A stretch of DNA of 34,082 nucleotides from an uncultured Ruminococcus sp. (lineage in GTDB: Bacteria; Bacillota; Clostridia; Oscillospirales; Acutalibacteraceae). The notes beneath the pieces were generated by a model. It saw only the letters and a list, made by a program, of their open reading frames with translations. It had not been told where the DNA came from and did not search any database. Below, one piece after another: positions 7,705 to 16,312 of this stretch. The translations under genes and the position numbers were made by a program. The stretch covers positions 1-34,082 of the forward strand of contig CAJODI010000045.1 of the NCBI GenBank assembly GCA_905233145.1, written 5' to 3'. Each line of letters begins with the position of its first letter. Position 1 is the first letter of the stretch.

Positions 7705-8013
7705 ATGAAAAAGCTGATAGCTGTTACGGGAATAATCTTGATAGGATGCGTTTGCCTTGGAGCGGCATTTGCTCCGCAGCAAGCTGCTCAAACCAGCGCT
7801 GCCGCAAGCCCCGACCAAGCAGAAAGTGAATATCTCGTCAAGGCAGAAAACGGAAAAATTGCAATATACAAGACTGACTCCGACAGTCCGCTGTATACTA
7901 CCGACGCGCTTGTGTCAACCCTGCCGAAAGCCGACATTGAAAAGCTTCGTGCAGGAATCGCGGTTAAGGACGAGCGCGAGCTGAGACGGATTTTGCAGGA
8001 TTATTGCAGTTAA
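7705..8013 (+). CDS. Small secreted protein or lipoprotein, BofC C-terminal-domain-like
   Basis: The 102-residue protein has a signal peptide (MKKLIAVTGIILIGCVCLGA), with LIGC as a possible lipobox (Cys15), a short Ala/Gln linker and a folded part reading YLVKAENGKIAIYKTDSDSP, then STLPKADIEKLRAGI and ELRRILQDYCS. That pattern resembles the BofC C-terminal domain found in small clostridial proteins; BofC itself controls SpoIVB in Bacillus sporulation. The family call is from memory of the motif and is moderate. The ATG at 7705 follows GGAAGTG. Its stop codon TAA shares its last base with the repeat that follows, and two TATAAT boxes (7677-7688) lie just upstream. Confidence 0.65.
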   Translation: MKKLIAVTGIILIGCVCLGAAFAPQQAAQTSAAASPDQAESEYLVKAENGKIAIYKTDSDSPLYTTDALVSTLPKADIEKLRAGIAVKDERELRRILQDYCS

Positions 8014-8175
8014 GGCAACACCGCACAATTCATGGCGCACGCCTTGCTTGCATATTATTCCGTCAGACTGCCCAATAATCAGTATCCATACGTCAGTATG
8101 CACACTGATTATTTGTACATTCTGACGAAAAATCTGACTACGCAATCCGCACACCAGAATTATGCGGTATTGCCT
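8013..8175 (-). repeat. Dispersed MITE-like repeat, full copy A
   Basis: This 163 bp copy starts AGGCAACACCGCACAATTC and ends with the reverse complement of AGGCAATACCGCATAATTC, giving 19 bp imperfect inverted ends (17/19). It is about 17 bp longer than copies B and C because of an inner insertion around 8064-8080 that also makes a local palindrome with AATAATCAGT words. It has no coding capacity. It abuts the BofC-like stop codon and precedes the fabK promoter. Confidence 0.85.
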
Positions 8176-8189
8176 TTATCGTTTGCATA

Positions 8190-8218
8190 TTGACTTTTGT
8201 GTGCATTTGCGTTACTAT
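8190..8218 (+). promoter_or_regulatory. Promoter upstream of the fab operon
   Basis: TTGACT (8190-8195) and TACTAT (8213-8218) are spaced by 17 bp, a good sigma-A match. The start would be near 8225, leaving a leader of about 170 nt that contains the two tandem FapR-like repeats. Confidence 0.55.
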
Positions 8219-8284
8219 TAAATAGTATAGGTGTAAATTCAGGGGAATATCTTTGTATTGTTCAAAAGCTCATACTATATCTCA

Positions 8285-8330
8285 GATTGGTACGAGATTA
8301 AAAACCCGATTGGTACGAGATTAAAAGCCC
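8285..8330 (+). promoter_or_regulatory. Two tandem 23 bp repeats, FapR-like operator candidate
   Basis: GATTGGTACGAGATTAAAA followed by ACCC (8285-8307) is repeated at 8308-8330 with one change. Each contains TTGGTACGAGATTAAAA, which agrees with the Bacillus FapR operator TTAGTACCWGNTANTWA at about 13 of 17 positions. FapR is the malonyl-CoA-responsive repressor of fatty acid genes, so the location in front of fabK is apt. No regulator gene is in the window, and a FabT-type palindrome is not seen. Confidence 0.5.
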
Positions 8331-8363
8331 CGGTAAAACTCAATCAATAGCCAAATATTGCTT

Positions 8364-8372
8364 TGGTATAAT
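8364..8372 (+). promoter_or_regulatory. Extended -10 promoter close to fabK
   Basis: TGGTATAAT is an extended -10 box with a perfect TATAAT (8367-8372). Transcription would begin near 8379, about 20 nt before the fabK ATG, with the tandem 23 bp repeats about 50-95 bp upstream of that start. No good -35 box is present. Confidence 0.45.
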
Positions 8373-8397
8373 TTCCGTCGGCAAAGGAGCTGTACAT

Positions 8398-9348
8398 ATG
8401 ATTTCAACGATAATAAATGAAACGCTCGGGATCGAATATCCGATATTTCAGGGCGGCATGGCATGGGTGGCTGACGCTTCGCTCGCGGCAGGCGTTTCAA
8501 ACGCCGGCGGACTTGGAATAATTGCCGCCATGAACTCTAACGGCGAACAGCTCAGAGAAGAGATCCGAAAATGCAAGGAGCTTACAGACAAACCCTTCGG
8601 CGTAAATATCATGCTGATGAGCCCGTTTGCGGACGAGGTTTCGGACGTTGTGATTGAAGAAGGCGTCAAGGTTGTCACCACCGGAGCAGGAAATCCCGGA
8701 AAATATATGCAAAAATGGCTTGACGCAGATATCAAGGTCATCCCCGTTGTGCCGAGCGTGGCTCTGGCGAGAAAAATGGAGAAAAACGGCGCGTTCGCGC
8801 TTATTGCCGAGGGCGGCGAGTCCGGCGGTCATGTGGGTGAGCTAACCACAATGGCTCTTGTTCCTCAGATCGTTGACGCGGTTTCTATCCCGGTAATAGC
8901 GGCAGGCGGAATTGCCGACGGCAGACAGCTTGCGGCAGCGTTTATGCTTGGTGCGGTAGGCGTTCAGGTTGGCACGCGCTTTTTGGTTGCCGAGGAATGC
9001 ACGATTTCTCAGGCATATAAAGACAAAGTACTTAAGGCAAAGGACATAGATTCGGTTGTGACCGGCAAAAGGCTGGGTCATCCGGTGCGCTCGATTCGCA
9101 ATGCCTTTACACGAGAATACGCAAAGGCTGAATACGATTCAAGCTCCGTTTCGGACGAGGAGCTTGAAAAAATGGCAACAGGCGTGCTCAGGCTTGCCGC
9201 AAGAGAGGGAGACGTCAAAAACGGCTGCGTTCTTGCCGGTCAGGTCGCAAGCATGGTAACAAGGGAACAGTCCGCAAAGGAGATCATCACCGAGATGTTC
9301 GCCCAGGCGGAGGAGGTTTTGAACGGAGCGGCAAAATGGGTAAAATAG
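8398..9348 (+). CDS. fabK: Enoyl-ACP reductase II, FMN-dependent
   Basis: FabK performs the last reduction in each round of type II fatty acid elongation. The 316-residue protein is a flavin-dependent TIM barrel of the nitronate monooxygenase superfamily: PIFQGGMAWVAD at the N-terminus, AEGGESGGHVGE with the conserved His145, and the FMN-phosphate region VIAAGGIADGRQLAAAFMLGA then VGTRF. Length and position at the head of fabD-fabG-fabF favour FabK over nitronate monooxygenase. AAAGGAG (8383-8389) is 8 nt before the ATG. Confidence 0.93.
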   Translation: MISTIINETLGIEYPIFQGGMAWVADASLAAGVSNAGGLGIIAAMNSNGEQLREEIRKCKELTDKPFGVNIMLMSPFADEVSDVVIEEGVKVVTTGAGNPGKYMQKWLDADIKVIPVVPSVALARKMEKNGAFALIAEGGESGGHVGELTTMALVPQIVDAVSIPVIAAGGIADGRQLAAAFMLGAVGVQVGTRFLVAEECTISQAYKDKVLKAKDIDSVVTGKRLGHPVRSIRNAFTREYAKAEYDSSSVSDEELEKMATGVLRLAAREGDVKNGCVLAGQVASMVTREQSAKEIITEMFAQAEEVLNGAAKWVK

Positions 9349-10238
9349 CGTTTGTATTTTCAGGACAGGGCGCTCAGTACAGCGGCATGGGTAAGGAAAT
9401 GTATGATTCTTCTGCTGCCGCAAAAGCCGTTTTTGATATGGCGGACAGCGTTCGCAAGGGTACCTCCAAGCAGTGCTTTGAGGGCACAAAAGAGGAGCTC
9501 TGTCAAACCGTGAATACTCAGCCCTGCGTTTTTACCGCGGATCTGGCTGCGGCAAGGGCGCTTGAAGAAAAAGGCATCAAGCCTGATTTTATCGCAGGCT
9601 TTTCGCTGGGCGAAATCGCGGCTCTCGCGTTTTCGGGGATCCTCAGCGATGAAGAAGCGTTTAAGCTTGTATGCAAACGCGGCGAGCTTATGGATAAAGC
9701 GGCGAACGAGAACAAAGGAGCTATGGCGGCAGTTATGAAGCTAAGTCCGGAAAAGGTTGAAGAAATCTGCTCCGGCTTTGACAAAACTTATCCCGTCAAT
9801 TACAATTCTCCGGCGCAGACTGTTGTCGCAACCACAGAAGAAAACGCCGAGGCGTTTTGCGGAGCTGTCAAGGAAGCCGGCGGCAAAGCAAAGCTGCTGG
9901 CGGTCAGCGGAGCTTTTCATTCTCCGTTTATGGCTCAGGCGGCAGAGGGTCTTGCAAAGTACATGGAAAACATTGAATTCGGCAGTCCAAAGCTTCCGAT
10001 TTATTCAAATTACACCGCAAAGCCCTATGAGGGCGACTTCAAATCGCTTGTCAAAGCGCAGGTCGAAAGCCCTGTAAGGTGGCAAAATATAATTGAAAAC
10101 ATGATTTCAGAGGGCGCGGACATATTTATCGAGGTCGGCGTAGGCAAAACCCTGACCGGGCTGATAAAGAGAATTAACGCGGACGTAAAAGCGTTCAAGG
10201 TTGAAACGCCGGAGGATATTGACGCGCTTGAGCTATAA
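9336..10238 (+). CDS. fabD: Malonyl-CoA:ACP transacylase
   Basis: It moves the malonyl group from CoA to acyl carrier protein, feeding FabF. The 300-residue protein has FVFSGQGAQYSGMG (substrate loop), the nucleophile elbow GFSLGE (Ser90), the carboxylate-binding Arg115 in CKRGELM and the catalytic His195 in SGAFHSPFM. It overlaps fabK by 13 bp, consistent with translational coupling. The stop codon is followed directly by a fragment of the dispersed repeat. Confidence 0.95.
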   Translation: MGKIAFVFSGQGAQYSGMGKEMYDSSAAAKAVFDMADSVRKGTSKQCFEGTKEELCQTVNTQPCVFTADLAAARALEEKGIKPDFIAGFSLGEIAALAFSGILSDEEAFKLVCKRGELMDKAANENKGAMAAVMKLSPEKVEEICSGFDKTYPVNYNSPAQTVVATTEENAEAFCGAVKEAGGKAKLLAVSGAFHSPFMAQAAEGLAKYMENIEFGSPKLPIYSNYTAKPYEGDFKSLVKAQVESPVRWQNIIENMISEGADIFIEVGVGKTLTGLIKRINADVKAFKVETPEDIDALEL

Positions 10239-10271
10239 AATTTGCGGCGAACGCCTTGCTTGCATAATATG
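10239..10271 (-). repeat. Fragment of the dispersed repeat forming the fabD-fabG spacer
   Basis: The segment contains GGCGAACGCCTTGCTTGCAT followed by AATAT, matching the inner part of the full repeats next to the AACACC end (GGCGCACGCCTTGCTTGCAT). It starts right after the fabD TAA, in the same orientation to the gene as the full copies, and runs up to the fabG ribosome binding site GGAGG (10271-10275). The outer end of the repeat is missing. Confidence 0.6.
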
Positions 10272-10282
10272 GAGGAAACTAC

Positions 10283-11026
10283 ATGAAATTTGAAAATAAA
10301 ACCGCGGTTATAACAGGCGGATCAAGAGGAATCGGGCTTGCAATCGCAGAAAAGCTTGCCGCTCAGGGCGCGAATATCGCGATCTTATACGTCGGCGACG
10401 AAAGCGAGGGCAAGGCGGCGGTTGAGCAGCTCGCAAAATACAACGTCAAGGCAGAGCAGTATTTCTGCGATGTTTCCGACTTTGAAGCTTCAAAACAGGT
10501 TGTGGAAAAGGTTATCGAAGAATTCGGCGGCATTGACTTTCTTATCAACAACGCCGGCATAACCCGCGACAAGCTGGTGCTCAATATGGAGGAAAGCGAT
10601 TTTGACGCGGTTATCGGCGTGAACCTCAAGGGCACGTTCAATATGATCAAGCACACTTACAAGCATTTTATGAAGAAAAGATACGGCAGGATCGTCAGCA
10701 CCTCGTCGATCGTCGGAATCATCGGCAACGCCGGTCAGGCTAATTATTCCGCCTCGAAGGCAGGAATTATCGGACTCACAAAGTCCGTTGCGCGTGAGCT
10801 TGCAGGCCGCGGCGTTACTGTCAACGCTGTTGCCCCAGGCTACATCGGCACCGACATGACAAACGCCTTGTCCGACAAAATCAAAGAAACAATGAAGGCT
10901 CAGATCCCGGCAAAGCGAATCGGCACTCCCGACGACGTTGCAGGGGTTGTTGAGTTCCTTTGCTCAGACGAAGCAGCATATGTTACAGGCGAGGTTATCC
11001 GCGTTGACGGCGGACTCGCAATATAG
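10283..11026 (+). CDS. fabG: 3-oxoacyl-ACP reductase
   Basis: It reduces beta-ketoacyl-ACP with NADPH. The 247-residue short-chain dehydrogenase has the cofactor motif TGGSRGIG (11-18), NNAG (89-92) and the catalytic set Ser142, Tyr155 and Lys159 in SSIVGIIGNAGQANYSASK. The C-terminus YVTGEVIRVDGGLAI is the usual FabG ending. GGAGG precedes the ATG and lies just beyond a repeat fragment. Confidence 0.95.
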   Translation: MKFENKTAVITGGSRGIGLAIAEKLAAQGANIAILYVGDESEGKAAVEQLAKYNVKAEQYFCDVSDFEASKQVVEKVIEEFGGIDFLINNAGITRDKLVLNMEESDFDAVIGVNLKGTFNMIKHTYKHFMKKRYGRIVSTSSIVGIIGNAGQANYSASKAGIIGLTKSVARELAGRGVTVNAVAPGYIGTDMTNALSDKIKETMKAQIPAKRIGTPDDVAGVVEFLCSDEAAYVTGEVIRVDGGLAI

Positions 11027-11037
11027 GAGACAAATAT

Positions 11038-12267
11038 ATGAGCAGAAGAGTTGTAGTAACCGGTCTCGGCGCAATCAGCCCGGTTGGAAACGACGTTCCG
11101 ACTATGTGGAAAAACATGATTGACGGCGTGTGCGGAATTGACGAAATCTCAGCCTTTGACACAAGCGACCTCAAGGTACATATCGCAGGAACGGTCAAGG
11201 GCTTTGAACCCGAAAAATATTTTGAAAAAAGAGAAGCCAAAAAGCTGGATATCTACTGTCAGTATGCAATCGCTGCCGCTCAGGAGGCGGTTGACGACAG
11301 CAAAATTCTGGGAACTATTGACGAAAACCGCTTTGGCGTTTATATAGGCGCCGGAATCGGCGGACTGAATACATTTGTAAACAACACGATCGGACTCGAA
11401 ACCGGCGGACCGCGCAAGGTTTCTCCGTTCTTTATTCCTATGATGATTGGAAATATCGCGACGGGCAACGTTGCGATTCGCTTCAAAGCCAAGGGCGTTT
11501 CGCTCTCGGTCATGAGCGCGTGCGCAACCGGCACAAACTCGATTGGCGAAGCCTTTCACGCAATCAAAGACGGCTACGCCGACGCGATAATCGCCGGCGG
11601 CGCAGAGGCTGTTGTAGCACCGCTGACAATTGCCGGCTTCCAGAATATGAAAGCGCTTTCGACCAACCCGGACCCTAAAAAAGCTTCACGTCCCTTTGAC
11701 AAGGACAGAGACGGCTTTGTTATGGGTGAAGGCGCCGGGATGCTGATCCTTGAGGAATACGAGCACGCGGTTGCGCGCGGCGCAAAGATCTACGCTGAAT
11801 TCTGCGGCTACGGCAATACCTGCGACGCTTATCATGTTACAGCTCCCGACCCCGAGGGTGCGGGACTTGCAAGAGCGATCAAAATCGCGTTTGACGAGGC
11901 AAGCGTGCCTGACAACGCGCAAATTTATATTAACGCTCACGGCACAAGCACTCACCTCAACGACCTAACTGAGACTATGGCTATAAAGACCGCTCTCGGC
12001 GAAAAGGCGTATGACGCGAGCATAAGCTCGACAAAATCTATGACCGGTCATATGCTGGGCGCGACAGGCGCGATTGAAGCGATCGCTGCGATCAAGGCGA
12101 TTGACGAGGGCATGATTCCTCCCACTATTAACCTTGATGAGCCCGACGAAGGACTTGACCTGAACTATACGCCAAACACGGCGGTAAAGCGAGAGGTAAA
12201 CGTTGCCGCCTCGACCAACCTCGGCTTTGGTGGTCACGACGCCTGCATTGTTTTTAAAAAGATTTAG
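11038..12267 (+). CDS. fabF: 3-oxoacyl-ACP synthase II
   Basis: The condensing enzyme extends acyl-ACP with malonyl-ACP. The 409-residue protein has the Cys-His-His triad of KAS I/II enzymes: Cys162 in [11 protein letters not shown], His301 in [11 protein letters not shown] and His338 in [12 protein letters not shown], with the Gly-rich GFGGHDA at the end. It lies 11 bp after fabG, with TAGGAGA as ribosome binding site overlapping the fabG stop. Confidence 0.95.
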   Translation: MSRRVVVTGLGAISPVGNDVPTMWKNMIDGVCGIDEISAFDTSDLKVHIAGTVKGFEPEKYFEKREAKKLDIYCQYAIAAAQEAVDDSKILGTIDENRFGVYIGAGIGGLNTFVNNTIGLETGGPRKVSPFFIPMMIGNIATGNVAIRFKAKGVSLSVMSACATGTNSIGEAFHAIKDGYADAIIAGGAEAVVAPLTIAGFQNMKALSTNPDPKKASRPFDKDRDGFVMGEGAGMLILEEYEHAVARGAKIYAEFCGYGNTCDAYHVTAPDPEGAGLARAIKIAFDEASVPDNAQIYINAHGTSTHLNDLTETMAIKTALGEKAYDASISSTKSMTGHMLGATGAIEAIAAIKAIDEGMIPPTINLDEPDEGLDLNYTPNTAVKREVNVAASTNLGFGGHDACIVFKKI

Positions 12268-12277
12268 GAGAATTCAC

Positions 12278-12706
12278 ATGATCGATATAGCTGTTTTGAA
12301 GGAATATATCAAGGTGCTTGAGGAAAGCAGCCTTTCTACAATAGAGATTTCGGATGAAAAAGACAAAATCCGTCTGGAAAAGCCCAAAATCGCAGCCGCA
12401 CAGGTAACGGAACCGGTTGCGGATCCTTCCGCGTATTCCGCTGCGTCAGCGGTTTCTGTTCAGCCTGCACCCGGCAAGAGCATCAATGCTCCGATTGTAG
12501 GCGTTTTCTATATTGCTCCATCACCCGACGCAGAGCCCTATGCTCCGGTTGGAAAGAGGGTAAAAAAAGGAGACGTTGTGTGTATTATCGAGGCAATGAA
12601 GTGTATGAATGAAATCCAAGCGGAAGAGGACGGCGAGATTGCCGAAATTTTGGCAAATAACGGCGACCTTGTTGAATACAATCAGCCGCTGTTTAGACTT
12701 AAGTAA
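12278..12706 (+). CDS. accB: Biotin carboxyl carrier protein of acetyl-CoA carboxylase
   Basis: The 142-residue subunit carries biotin between AccC and AccA-AccD. It has a helical N-terminus, a Pro/Ala/Val-rich linker (about 40-67) and a biotinyl domain with [11 protein letters not shown], the biotin being on Lys108. The ATG at 12278 follows TAGGAGAATT; an upstream frame inside fabF is not used. It is 10 bp after fabF. Confidence 0.95.
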   Translation: MIDIAVLKEYIKVLEESSLSTIEISDEKDKIRLEKPKIAAAQVTEPVADPSAYSAASAVSVQPAPGKSINAPIVGVFYIAPSPDAEPYAPVGKRVKKGDVVCIIEAMKCMNEIQAEEDGEIAEILANNGDLVEYNQPLFRLK

Positions 12707-12724
12707 CAAAATCGGAGAAGTGTA

Positions 12725-13150
12725 ATGCTTAACAAAGAAGAAATTATGAAAATCCTGCCCCATCGCGACAACATGCTCTTGGTTGATGAAGCTGAAAGCA
12801 TTGATGAAAACACCGCAAAGGGCAGATATACGATCAAGGGTGACGAATTCTTTTTGCAGGGACATTTTCCGGGCAATCCTGTTGTTCCGGGAGTTATTCT
12901 CTGCGAAATGATGGGGCAGGCAAGCTGTTGTCTGCTCGCTGACAAGGTCAGCAACTGCACTCCTTATTTCACCAAGATGAATAACGTTAAGTTCAAAAAT
13001 CCGGTAAAGCCCGGCGACACGCTCGAAAGCGTTTGTACTCTTACAAAAAGCCGCGGCGCGTTTTATTTTATTGACGCAAAGGGCTATGTTGACGGCAAGC
13101 TGTGCGTAAGCGCGGAGCTTTCGTTTGCGCTTGTCGAGAATAAGGACTGA
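12725..13150 (+). CDS. fabZ: 3-hydroxyacyl-ACP dehydratase
   Basis: It dehydrates beta-hydroxyacyl-ACP to the trans-2-enoyl form. The 141-residue hot-dog-fold protein has LPHRDNMLLVD, the active-site loop GHFPGNPVVPGVILCEMMGQ with catalytic His47 and Glu61, and a typical length. GGAGAAG precedes the ATG. It sits between accB and accC, the order usual for clostridial and lactococcal-type operons. Confidence 0.95.
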   Translation: MLNKEEIMKILPHRDNMLLVDEAESIDENTAKGRYTIKGDEFFLQGHFPGNPVVPGVILCEMMGQASCCLLADKVSNCTPYFTKMNNVKFKNPVKPGDTLESVCTLTKSRGAFYFIDAKGYVDGKLCVSAELSFALVENKD

Positions 13151-13210
13151 TCGGTACTTTTTTCAGAACAAAATTCCAATGCGCTTTGGCGCAAAAGAGT
13201 GTGATTATAT

Positions 13211-14560
13211 ATGTTTTCTAAAATTTTGATAGCCAACCGCGGAGAAATCGCAGTTAGGATAATCAGAGCCTGCCGCGAAATGGGGATTTCGACCGTAGCT
13301 ATATATTCCGAGGCGGACAAAAACGCGATGCACGTTCAGCTTGCTGACGAAAGCTACTGCGTCGGCGGAAGCAGAGTGAGCGAAAGCTACCTTAATATCC
13401 CGGCAATTCTCACGGTTGCGGTTGAAAGCGGAGCCCAGGCGATCCACCCCGGCTACGGACTGCTTTCGGAAAACGCAAAATTTGTTTCGCTGTGCGAACA
13501 ATGCAATATCAACTTTATAGGTCCCACCTCGGAGATGATTCGCAAGCTCGGTGACAAAGACAACGCGCGAAAAACAATGAGAGCAGCCGGTGTTCCGGTA
13601 ACTCCCGGCTGTGATATAGTCGAAAATGTTGAAGACGCCAAAGCAGAAGCGGAAAAAATCGGTTTTCCCCTGCTTATTAAGGCGCGCGCAGGCGGCGGCG
13701 GAAAAGGAATTCGCCGGGTTGACTTTATCGAGCAGTTTGAAGAAGCGTTTATGGCGGCTTCAAGCGAAGCAAAGTCGGCTTTCGGCGACGGAGCGTGCTA
13801 TCTTGAAAAGTTTATTTTTCCGGTAAAGCACATTGAAATGCAGCTTCTCTGCGACAAATACGACAACATAATTTGTCTGGGCGAGAGAGAATGTTCTATC
13901 CAGCGCAAAAATCAAAAAATGATTGAGGAAAGCCCAAGCCCCGCGCTTGACGAAAAAACGCGCAAGCAAATGATGATCGCTGCGGTCAAGGCGGCAAAGG
14001 CTGTTAATTACATAAATGCCGGAACAGTTGAGTTTTTGCTTGACAACGACAGCAATTTCTATTTTATGGAAATGAATACAAGATTGCAGGTTGAGCACGG
14101 CGTAACCGAAATGGTGACCGGACTCGACATTGTGCAGTGGCAGATACGCATTGCTGCCGGCGCGATGCTCAGCCGCACTCAGGACAGCATCTTTACGCAC
14201 GGTAACGTTATTGAATGCAGGATCAACGCCGAAAATCCCGACAAGGGCTACCGCCCCAGCTGCGGAAAAATCACGCGCCTTCATACACCGGGCGGTTCAT
14301 TTGTTCGCTTTGACACAGCGATTTATCAGGACTATGTTGTACCGCCGTACTATGATTCGATGATCGGCAAGCTGATTGTTCAGGCGCGCAGCCGCGCCGA
14401 GGCAATACGCAAGATGAAAATGGCGCTGTCTGAGCTGACGATCGACGGCATTGATATTAACCGCGACGTGCTTGCCGAGATCCTTTCGGACGAAAGGTTT
14501 GAAAGCGGAGAATACACGACCGATTTTATGTCGGATTTTGAAAAACGCAGAAACAACTGA
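13211..14560 (+). CDS. accC: Biotin carboxylase subunit of acetyl-CoA carboxylase
   Basis: It carboxylates the biotin on AccB with ATP and bicarbonate. The 449-residue protein has the N-terminal domain MFSKILIANRGEIAVRIIRA, the ATP-grasp lid KARAGGGGKGIRR, the active-site segment FMEMNTRLQVEHGVTEMVTG and the C-terminal domain ending at FEKRRNN. The 60 bp before it holds a small GCGCTTTGGCGC hairpin but no terminator, so it belongs to the same operon. Confidence 0.96.
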   Translation: MFSKILIANRGEIAVRIIRACREMGISTVAIYSEADKNAMHVQLADESYCVGGSRVSESYLNIPAILTVAVESGAQAIHPGYGLLSENAKFVSLCEQCNINFIGPTSEMIRKLGDKDNARKTMRAAGVPVTPGCDIVENVEDAKAEAEKIGFPLLIKARAGGGGKGIRRVDFIEQFEEAFMAASSEAKSAFGDGACYLEKFIFPVKHIEMQLLCDKYDNIICLGERECSIQRKNQKMIEESPSPALDEKTRKQMMIAAVKAAKAVNYINAGTVEFLLDNDSNFYFMEMNTRLQVEHGVTEMVTGLDIVQWQIRIAAGAMLSRTQDSIFTHGNVIECRINAENPDKGYRPSCGKITRLHTPGGSFVRFDTAIYQDYVVPPYYDSMIGKLIVQARSRAEAIRKMKMALSELTIDGIDINRDVLAEILSDERFESGEYTTDFMSDFEKRRNN

Positions 14561-14577
14561 TTTGATATTAAATTATT

Positions 14578-15435
14578 ATGGACTTATTTTCTTTTGTAAA
14601 ACCTAAAAACGAGCTTGAATCCAAGCCCGACGAAAAACAAAAGCCGTTTGTTCCCGAGGAAATGTGGGTCAAATGCCCAAGCTGCAATCAAATGCTTCTC
14701 ACTACAGATTTGCAGGAAAACCTCTATGTCTGCACGCGTTGCAATCACCACTTTAGGATAAGCGCGCAAAAAAGGCTTGATTTGCTCGCGGACAACGGAA
14801 GCTTCGCGGAATTTGACGCCAACCTTAGAAGCAAAAATATACTGGATTTTCCCGGCTATGACAAAAAGCTTGAAAAGGCAGAAAAAAACGCCGCCGAAAG
14901 TGTGACCTGCGGCGAATGTACAATTGACGGGGTAAAATCCGTGCTTTGCATAATGAACGCCGACTTTATGATGGGCAGTATGGGCACAGTCACAGGCGAA
15001 AAAATCACACGCGCGTTTGAATACGCAACCGAAAAGAGGCTTCCGGTTATTGTTTGCACCGTCTCGGGCGGCGCAAGAATGCAGGAAGGAATTTTGTCGC
15101 TGATGCAGATGGCAAAAACCTCCGGTGCAGTCAAAAGGCACAGCGACGCAGGCTTGCTGTATATTACCGTGCTCACAGACCCGACAACAGGCGGAGTCAC
15201 AGCGTCGTTTGCTATGGAGGGCGATATTATCCTTGCAGAACCGGACGCGCTTGTGGCATTTGCGGGTCCGAGGGTTATTGAGCAGACAATTCGTCAAAAG
15301 CTTCCAAAGGACTTTCAAACCTCTGAATTCGTAATGCAAAAGGGCTTTATAGACGCGGTTGTTGACCGCGGAATGTTAAAGGAAACGCTTTCAAAGCTGC
15401 TTAAAATGCACGGATACAAGGAGGCAAAGCAATGA
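14578..15435 (+). CDS. accD: Acetyl-CoA carboxylase carboxyltransferase, beta subunit
   Basis: With AccA it transfers the carboxyl group from biotin to acetyl-CoA. The 285-residue protein has the N-terminal zinc ribbon with Cys33, Cys36, Cys52 and Cys55, then a crotonase-type carboxyltransferase fold with [19 protein letters not shown] and [15 protein letters not shown]. The 17 bp spacer from accC is AT-only in character and lacks a Shine-Dalgarno site, so initiation may depend on coupling. It overlaps accA by 4 bp (ATGA). Confidence 0.95.
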   Translation: MDLFSFVKPKNELESKPDEKQKPFVPEEMWVKCPSCNQMLLTTDLQENLYVCTRCNHHFRISAQKRLDLLADNGSFAEFDANLRSKNILDFPGYDKKLEKAEKNAAESVTCGECTIDGVKSVLCIMNADFMMGSMGTVTGEKITRAFEYATEKRLPVIVCTVSGGARMQEGILSLMQMAKTSGAVKRHSDAGLLYITVLTDPTTGGVTASFAMEGDIILAEPDALVAFAGPRVIEQTIRQKLPKDFQTSEFVMQKGFIDAVVDRGMLKETLSKLLKMHGYKEAKQ

Positions 15436-16235
15436 CGGCATACGAAAGGGTCATGGCGGCAAGGGACTCCAAAAAGCTCACTGCCGTTGACTATATCAGC
15501 TATATGTTCGGCGACAGCTTCTTTGAGCTGCACGGCGACAGAAGATACGAGGATGACAAAGCTGTTGTCGCAGGGCTTGCGATGCTATATGACACTCCGA
15601 TCACCGTTATCGGAATTGAAAAAGGCAGGAACACCAAGGAGCGTATGGAGCGTAATTTTGGTCAGGCTCACCCCGAAGGCTACCGAAAAGCCCTCAGACT
15701 GATGAAGCAGGCTGAGAAATTCCATCGTCCTGTGCTGTGTCTGGTTGACACAAGCGGTGCGTTCTGCGGAATCGGCGCTGAAGAAAGGGGTCAGGGACAG
15801 GCTATTGCCGAAAATCTGATGGAAATGATGACGCTGAAAACTCCTGTCCTCACAATTCTTATCGGAGAAGGCGGAAGCGGCGGCGCGCTCGCGCTTGCGG
15901 TTGCCGATGAGGTTTGGATGCTTGAAAACTCGGTTTATTCGGTAATTTCTCCGGAGGGCTGCGCGTCGATTCTTTGGAAAGACAGCACAAAGGCTCCGGA
16001 AGCGGCAGAAGCGTTAAAGATGACCGCTCAGGACTTGTTTGGACTTGGCGTGATAGAGCGTATTATTCGTCAGCCAAAGGCAGACGACAAAGCGATGTTC
16101 GAGAGCTTAAAGCTGCTTGTGAGCAGGACCTTTGAAAAAAACCTTGCAATGACAGATGAAGAGCTGCTTGAGCACCGCTACGGCAGATTCAGAAAAATAG
16201 GGGCAAATCAAAATAATTACATGGGCGACAAGTAA
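15432..16235 (+). CDS. accA: Acetyl-CoA carboxylase carboxyltransferase, alpha subunit
   Basis: The 267-residue partner of AccD is recognised from [58 protein letters not shown] and [16 protein letters not shown]. It shares an ATGA stop/start with accD. It is the last gene of the fatty acid operon; a hairpin related to the dispersed repeat follows 18 bp after the stop. Confidence 0.95.
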   Translation: MTAYERVMAARDSKKLTAVDYISYMFGDSFFELHGDRRYEDDKAVVAGLAMLYDTPITVIGIEKGRNTKERMERNFGQAHPEGYRKALRLMKQAEKFHRPVLCLVDTSGAFCGIGAEERGQGQAIAENLMEMMTLKTPVLTILIGEGGSGGALALAVADEVWMLENSVYSVISPEGCASILWKDSTKAPEAAEALKMTAQDLFGLGVIERIIRQPKADDKAMFESLKLLVSRTFEKNLAMTDEELLEHRYGRFRKIGANQNNYMGDK

Positions 16236-16253
16236 ACACAACAATACCAATCA

Positions 16254-16287
16254 AGGGCAATTTCGCACTTTCATGCGGCATTGCCCT
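16254..16287 (+). repeat. Small palindrome after the acc genes, related to the dispersed repeat ends
   Basis: AGGGCAATTTCGCA (16254-16267) pairs with TGCGGCATTGCCCT (16274-16287) around the loop CTTTCA, with two mismatches. The word AGGGCAATNNCGCA resembles the repeat end AGGCAAYACCGCA. No T-run follows, so it is an mRNA-end hairpin or a minimal repeat rather than a classic terminator. Confidence 0.5.
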
Positions 16288-16312
16288 ATAATCGGGCAAA
16301 GGTGAGGAAAGT

